Shown here: one piece after another, positions 59,594-64,000 of the stretch
Layout: the number at the start of each line of letters is the position of its first letter
Numbering within the stretch: the stretch's first letter is position 1
DNA from: Epithemia pelagica
Taxonomy: Eukaryota > Bacillariophyta > Bacillariophyceae > Surirellales > Surirellaceae
Length of the DNA stretch: 64,000 nucleotides
Direction: 5' to 3'
Assembly: GCA_946965045.2 (NCBI GenBank)
Contig: OX337234.1
Location: 806,001-870,000, forward strand
Notes under the pieces: generated by a model
The model's input: only the letters and a program-made list of their open reading frames with translations
Told to the model about the DNA's origin: nothing
Databases searched by the model: none
Made by a program: the position numbers and the translations under genes

Positions 59594-59763
59594 TGTAGTT
59601 CACAACGACAAGTTCAGAGCATTCAGCAGAAGAGTGAGCACCTCAAGGTGCGCTCCTCGCATAACGTTACACTAGGATACTTTATCGCTAAATACTGACT
59701 CGCCAACCTCTCATGCGCGCCAGTCGAACGCGTACAGGCGTGACCGGTACTCGCGCTACCACA
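59594..59763 (-). repeat. Candidate 3' LTR of the copia element (170 bp)
   Basis: On the - strand it starts TGTGGTAGCG right after a fairly purine-rich tract (59764-59779, GAGGAGACCGAATAAA) that could be the polypurine tract. A possible end is ACTACA, giving near-matching TGTGGT/ACTACA termini. It lies 52 bp beyond the pol stop codon. It contains an inverted pair GCACCT/AGGTGC (59638-59651). The partner LTR is outside the window, so the left end is a guess. Confidence 0.4.
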
Positions 59764-59815
59764 TTTATTCGGTCTCCTCGGGGATTTTGCATTTCTTGAA
59801 TCAAAAGCCTCGACT

Positions 59816-61324
59816 TTAATAGGTGAAGCGCATCAACAAATAGTCGCGTCGTTTGTCTGGCAGAGGTTTGGTAAATAGGTCGGCAAGGTTAGTATGTGTG
59901 CCTTCTTTGGCCACTCTGATGGTGCCAGAAGCCACTGCTTCACGGGCACGATGGTAACTTATGCTCGTATGCTTCTTTCTCAGGGTCGAGTCAGGAATCG
60001 AGCTATTTTTGAAGACGGCATCATTGTCGCAGAACACGTCGGTCGGTCCCTCCAAAGGGACACCGAACATTCGTAGCTTATACCGCAGGCCTTCGATTTG
60101 CTCCACTGCGGTTTTCATCGCAATGAATTCGCTCCCGAAGGTACTGGTTTCCACGGTGTTCTGCCTCTTACTATACCACATAATTGGGGCACGATTGACG
60201 AATATGAGTATACCCGTCTGCGACCGTCTTGTGACTCTATCGCTTGCATGATCCGCATCAACGAAACAGTGCGTAGACACGGACTTCCCCCTCGGCTGTG
60301 GCATGTCTCCTGGAATGGATTCCCTTGCATCCCGATAGAAATCATGCCAATCAAAGGACTGAAATGACTTTTCACTGATCCTTGGGTATGTCGGGTCCAT
60401 CCATAGTCGACGCTTCGGGTTAGCTTTTAGGTATGCACAGATATGGTAGAGCTGCTCCAAATGACCTTGTCGTGGCATGGCCAAGAACGTCGACATCATG
60501 GCAGTCTCCAGGAGAATGTCAACACGACCCAACTCCACTGCCCATCGTAGGATACCGATCAGTTCTTGGTACCGCTGTAATCCGTCGGCCTTGAGCTCAG
60601 GACTCGTATCTTCTTCGGGCCTATATTTGTATTGAAGTGGAGTTTTCACTTTTAATGGCAATCGTTGATTCTTCTCAGCCAGTGATTTCTCAATATTCTC
60701 CAGTGCGGCTCGAACGTACTTCTCGGATGAGATGTACCATCCTTCTACGCCATCGAACTCCATCGTACCGAGCTGTGCTCCAAGATACATATCGGGAGGT
60801 TCGATCTTATCATCCTTGAGCTTGAAGACATGTTGAACGGATTTCAAGACTTCATCTGACTTCTGTGACAGCGCTAACAAGTCATCGACATAACAGAGGA
60901 CGTATTCATAATACTCCTCGCCATCTGACTTTACTGCCGGCCTCAACCACACATCGGGGTCGGCCTTTGAAGGTTTGAACCCGATATCATGGAGAGTCTC
61001 TGCGAGGTGGGCTCGAAATGCTGCCCCACTAGACTTGAGTCCATAGAGAGCTTTCTTAATGATCATGATAGTCCCTTCCTCAGACCCTAGCTCGGGTCCC
61101 GCAACGAACCATATCTTCTCTCGACAATTCGCAGTCAGGTACGCATTCTGTATGTCACACGCCGAAATCTTGAGACCGTTCAAGGCTGCAATGAGGAGGG
61201 CAATACGAACTGAGTCCCGCGAGACGACAGAAGAGTACGTCAACGAGGATGGTGTCTCCGTAAGATGGCCCCCCTGCCACGAATCTTGCCTTGCGCCGGA
61301 AGTTTTCCCCCATCTTGATGTCAA
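59816..61324 (-). CDS. Copia pol, second part: reverse transcriptase core and RNase H
   Basis: The open frame of 502 codons has no ATG of its own at its 5' end; true pol sequence begins about residue 19 (GGHLTETPSSLTYSS), directly continuing the first part. Reverse transcriptase: CDIQNAYL (D57), ALYGLKSSG, and YVDD at 145-148 with catalytic D147 and D148. RNase H: FVDADHA (D356), SEFIA (E399), CDNDAV (D433). The C-terminus HTNLADLFTKPLP is typical of copia. All catalytic residues seen are intact. The product copies the element's RNA and removes the template strand in virus-like particles. Confidence 0.88.
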   Translation of the reverse strand: MTSRWGKTSGARQDSWQGGHLTETPSSLTYSSVVSRDSVRIALLIAALNGLKISACDIQNAYLTANCREKIWFVAGPELGSEEGTIMIIKKALYGLKSSGAAFRAHLAETLHDIGFKPSKADPDVWLRPAVKSDGEEYYEYVLCYVDDLLALSQKSDEVLKSVQHVFKLKDDKIEPPDMYLGAQLGTMEFDGVEGWYISSEKYVRAALENIEKSLAEKNQRLPLKVKTPLQYKYRPEEDTSPELKADGLQRYQELIGILRWAVELGRVDILLETAMMSTFLAMPRQGHLEQLYHICAYLKANPKRRLWMDPTYPRISEKSFQSFDWHDFYRDARESIPGDMPQPRGKSVSTHCFVDADHASDRVTRRSQTGILIFVNRAPIMWYSKRQNTVETSTFGSEFIAMKTAVEQIEGLRYKLRMFGVPLEGPTDVFCDNDAVFKNSSIPDSTLRKKHTSISYHRAREAVASGTIRVAKEGTHTNLADLFTKPLPDKRRDYLLMRFTY

Positions 61325-63827
61325 ACACTATGTGACACTTTATTTGCTGATATCCGGGCGGCAATTCACTTGCTGGTTTCTCCCATGCCTCAAAGCCAGG
61401 CCTGACATTCTTCATTTCTTTACAAATGGCGTCCCACCATAATGTGTTGCCATTTTCTTTGTCCAGGGCGATTGCCTCTGCAACTGTCTTCGGCACCCGA
61501 ATGCCAAACTTGTGCGTACGGAGCCAATATTTGGATTTCACCTTTGCCAAGATACGGTTCCTCTTCTTGAGCACGTGGGGTACCCACCAAGCGAATGCGG
61601 GCTCCATGGCTATTCGTGAGCCGACCGCATATTCGGCCACTTGGACGGGGTAAGATTCTTTAATGTCCTTCAAAGCAATCCAATTGGTCGACCCGTCCTT
61701 CCATTGGACAAGCAATTCCCAACCAATGGTGGTTTGCCTCCGTCTCTTGGTCCCGGTGTTTGTGGTTACGAATGCATCCTGTTGCTTGACCTCTTTGCCG
61801 TTGGTCCGATGACCAATGATTTCCTCCATGAGTACTTGTCTGTTGCCATCATCATCTACTTGGGCAAACAGGTTCTCGGCAATGTAATTTGCAGCAAGTG
61901 CAACTTTGGTGCCGTCGGGGTATTCGACCTCGTACATACGAGTGTCGAGGATGGGGTTGTCATGTGCAACTCCAATGGGAATGCCATTTGCATCGCGGAG
62001 ACGCTTGGTGACTTTCGCAAACGCCGGATGGGCGTCATCACCACGTGGCAAAGCAAGTTCCATGTTGATGTACGTGTCGTCGTACACCTCAGGAGTGAAG
62101 TTAGTATCTGCCTCCTTGACCTCATCATTGGAGACTACGTCATGAAACTCAGCCGCGAAGTCGGCGTCATGTTCCAGGGGATCAAGGTCCCAGTCGTTGG
62201 GCCTAGTTTTGCCTCCGTGAGGGAGGAAATGCGCAGCGTCATTAAGCTGTTGTTGGATGTTGGTGTCGAAACGAGCGAGTCGTTCTTTGATGTCGGTGGT
62301 TTCCAGTTCCAAATTGGTAACACGGGAAACGGTGGTACGGGAAATCACGGTGCCTTGAGTGGTGAGCAACCAATAGGACATGAGACTACCGATCCTGTGA
62401 GAGACTCCGAGCCACCGGCCAAGCTTGGTTTCACCCAACCCAGCATTGTCGTTGTACCAACAAGGGTCGTAAAAGGAGAAATCAAGGTACTCGGAGATAT
62501 CAGGGGTCTCACCGGTAACGGCTTCAAGGCTGGTTCTGTCGTTGAGAGAGCCAGCTGAACTGGAAGTTCGTTGCATAATCTCACAGACCCATCTGAGCCC
62601 ATAGTCCCAGAGTCGACGTGGAACGCGGCGACGATGCATGATACGAAACCAGCGTTTTCGTGCTTCGCGAATAACGCCTTCAACCTTGGACTGGTTATGT
62701 CGATAGGGCTCGGCCTGTTGATGATCGATGTGATGTTTGCGGACCTGGTCCTGAAAGACCGTCCGTTTACCCGTTTGTTCTTGAGAACCATCGCTAATGA
62801 TGGTATCAGGCACTCCAAAATCAGCAATAAACCGTTTGAGGGCCTCTCCGGCATCAGTTTTTCTTTCCATGGGGTACGCGACAACGAAATTGTAAGACGT
62901 GGCAAATATCTGAGCGTGCCGGTTGCCGTCCAAAGTTTGATACCGACCATCCATGGTATCCGTGTAAACGATGCCGCGGACTCGCGGCCTTTCAAACATT
63001 CGATCTGCGCGGTACCGTCGCGCCAACGGGAGTATGGCGGACCGGACGACACGCTGTGTTGTCGCTTTCATTGTATTCTTGGCCTGAGCGATGCCAATGT
63101 GCCATCGCTCGCTGAGCATTGTTGCGGTCACGTCACCATGGCGATCTGTGGACTGAAAAGTCCTCTCGGATGGTATATCAAGACGTGGCAAGAACCGTCC
63201 ATCCACCTCGTCCACTTCGACAGCGCTAACAATACGATGAGCGATGTTCGAAGGGTGATACATCGTGGTATCGAGAACGTCGCTGGAGGCGATGGTTTGT
63301 ATGCTGTAATGTGGTTCTGCAACTCTTGTGACTGGGAATTGAACTGTTCTCGGATCCCAATCATGTGGTGAGGATAAGATGAGTCGAGGCAATTCCTCGA
63401 GCTCCTGTTGGGATGGCGTCCTGGATTCGAAGTATATCACAGTCCCAGCCGTTTGTAACGGGATGACAACATCCTCTGTTTCTATTTGAAGTGGTTTCTT
63501 GTCGTACGGATTGTCCTGTACGGTCACACCGTAATGTCTTGCTTGATTCTGATTGAGGAGGGTATGATCCAATCGATCACCCATCCAGAGTGCCTCATTG
63601 AACACGACAACGAACTCTTGCCCGTCGCCCTGCCTTGTCCAAACAGTGGCACCAGTGACAACGGGGACATTGGTGATTGCATCGTAGTCCTTTGAATACG
63701 GTGATACTTGGCATTCCTTGCCCGTGTATGACAATACACAACAATTTGCGCCGAGAACAATAGTGTCGGCGTGCGAATCAAGTTCAACTGTGCCATTGTG
63801 GATGCCATGATTTGGCTTGGCTTTCAT
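61155..63827 (-). CDS. Copia pol, first part: protease, integrase, chromodomain-like segment, start of reverse transcriptase
   Basis: Residues here count from the open frame at 63959; the first plausible start for this region is the ATG at 63825-63827 (residue 45). An in-frame TGA at 63963-63965 separates it from anything upstream. Protease: VELDSHADT (D61). Integrase core: YTDTMDG (D334), IISDGS (D390), SKVEGV (E427), the D-D-35-E pattern; the zinc-binding histidine/cysteine set is poorly kept. A chromodomain-like stretch at about 710-785 has GWELLVQWKDGSTNW. Reverse transcriptase begins around 840 (TLWWDAICKEM) and reads to ARFVAGG at 891-897, where an extra base in a G run sends it out of frame; the last 37 residues to 61155 are spurious. 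No gag zinc knuckle is visible. Confidence 0.85.
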   Translation of the reverse strand: MKAKPNHGIHNGTVELDSHADTIVLGANCCVLSYTGKECQVSPYSKDYDAITNVPVVTGATVWTRQGDGQEFVVVFNEALWMGDRLDHTLLNQNQARHYGVTVQDNPYDKKPLQIETEDVVIPLQTAGTVIYFESRTPSQQELEELPRLILSSPHDWDPRTVQFPVTRVAEPHYSIQTIASSDVLDTTMYHPSNIAHRIVSAVEVDEVDGRFLPRLDIPSERTFQSTDRHGDVTATMLSERWHIGIAQAKNTMKATTQRVVRSAILPLARRYRADRMFERPRVRGIVYTDTMDGRYQTLDGNRHAQIFATSYNFVVAYPMERKTDAGEALKRFIADFGVPDTIISDGSQEQTGKRTVFQDQVRKHHIDHQQAEPYRHNQSKVEGVIREARKRWFRIMHRRRVPRRLWDYGLRWVCEIMQRTSSSAGSLNDRTSLEAVTGETPDISEYLDFSFYDPCWYNDNAGLGETKLGRWLGVSHRIGSLMSYWLLTTQGTVISRTTVSRVTNLELETTDIKERLARFDTNIQQQLNDAAHFLPHGGKTRPNDWDLDPLEHDADFAAEFHDVVSNDEVKEADTNFTPEVYDDTYINMELALPRGDDAHPAFAKVTKRLRDANGIPIGVAHDNPILDTRMYEVEYPDGTKVALAANYIAENLFAQVDDDGNRQVLMEEIIGHRTNGKEVKQQDAFVTTNTGTKRRRQTTIGWELLVQWKDGSTNWIALKDIKESYPVQVAEYAVGSRIAMEPAFAWWVPHVLKKRNRILAKVKSKYWLRTHKFGIRVPKTVAEAIALDKENGNTLWWDAICKEMKNVRPGFEAWEKPASELPPGYQQIKCHIVFDIKMGENFRRKARFVAGGPSYGDTILVDVLFCRLAGLSSYCPPHCSLERSQDFGV
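61269..61274 (-). other. Frame break in a six-G run within pol
   Basis: On the - strand GTGGCA is followed by six G then CCAT. The upstream frame reads VAGGPSYGD. Continuing into HLTETPSS needs one base fewer. A one-base expansion of the homopolymer explains this simply. Confidence 0.85.
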
Positions 63828-64000
63828 ACTGGAGGAAATGGTTCGGATACTGGACACGATCCTACAGATATATACTGGTCTCCCTACTCGATAATAGTCC
63901 ATAAGAAATCGACAGAGATAACTCACGATTCTTAATAAACATTCGAATAGGGAGGGCAACAGTCAGTCCTTCTTAGACAAACGCTCACGGCGTCCTCCGA

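Larger units (their letters stand above)
59594..64000 (-). mobile_element. Ty1/copia LTR retrotransposon, CoDi-like, partial
   Basis: On the - strand the order is aspartic protease, integrase, chromodomain-like segment, reverse transcriptase, RNase H, polypurine-like tract and candidate LTR. Integrase before reverse transcriptase is the copia order. Gag and the 5' LTR should lie beyond 64000. The frame break near 61269-61274 suggests the element is no longer autonomous, unless it is a sequencing error. Confidence 0.88.

Noticed and set aside
59256-59603. N-terminal extension of the VMA22-like protein to 421 residues
   Set aside because: The extension opens with GTG, runs into the candidate LTR and the palindromes, and has no family resemblance. 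The ATG at 59255 has better context and is followed directly by the family's N-terminal helix.
61641-63371. Two long + strand open stretches (305 and 266 codons)
   Set aside because: They are antisense to the copia pol, whose domain motifs are clear on the - strand; the + strand translations have no family features.

Overview
The window looks like nuclear DNA of a stramenopile, most likely a pennate diatom. This is inferred from the CoDi-like Ty1/copia pol on the right (DSHAD protease, chromodomain-like segment, YVDD reverse transcriptase), the short spacers, and the low-complexity acidic and serine-rich proteins. No bacterial-style operons, Shine-Dalgarno sites or tRNA/rRNA genes are visible.

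Layout: bases 1 to about 58,499 are one head-to-tail tandem array of a 4,940-bp unit, eleven full copies plus a twelfth that runs into single-copy DNA. Unit starts are 1, 4941, 9881, 15301, 20232, 25172, 30103, 35041, 39981, 44921, 49861 and 54799. Copies differ by only a few substitutions and small indels. The array may continue left of the window.

Within each unit, along the + strand: (a) a decayed + strand gene with internal protein repeats (unit offset 52-1190); (b) about 600 bp with nothing recognised; (c) a - strand gene for a divergent papain-like cysteine peptidase of 467 residues (offset 1803-3206); (d) a 335-bp upstream spacer; (e) a decayed - strand copy of a VMA22/CCDC115-like V-ATPase assembly gene (offset 3542 to about 4350); (f) about 640 bp unassigned, reaching into the next unit. 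Only the peptidase is kept open, in 10 of 12 copies. Units 11 and 12, at the right edge, share a 2-bp deletion that removes the catalytic His and Asn.

The array ends inside an intact VMA22-like gene (58338-59255, -). The last ~160 bp of that coding sequence are nearly identical to the array; beyond that the two diverge strongly. This gene is probably the single-copy source of the decayed copies. Further right are a short spacer with two adjacent palindromes, a candidate 170-bp LTR, and a - strand Ty1/copia pol with one frame break, cut by the window end before gag.

Main points of interest: the amplified divergent peptidase; a 59-bp hypervariable patch in it (18 substitutions, 12 amino-acid changes) that splits copies into type A (units 1, 11, 12) and type B (units 2-10); a 475-bp non-autonomous DNA transposon found only in unit 3; and a mosaic of shared markers that points to unequal exchange and gene conversion.
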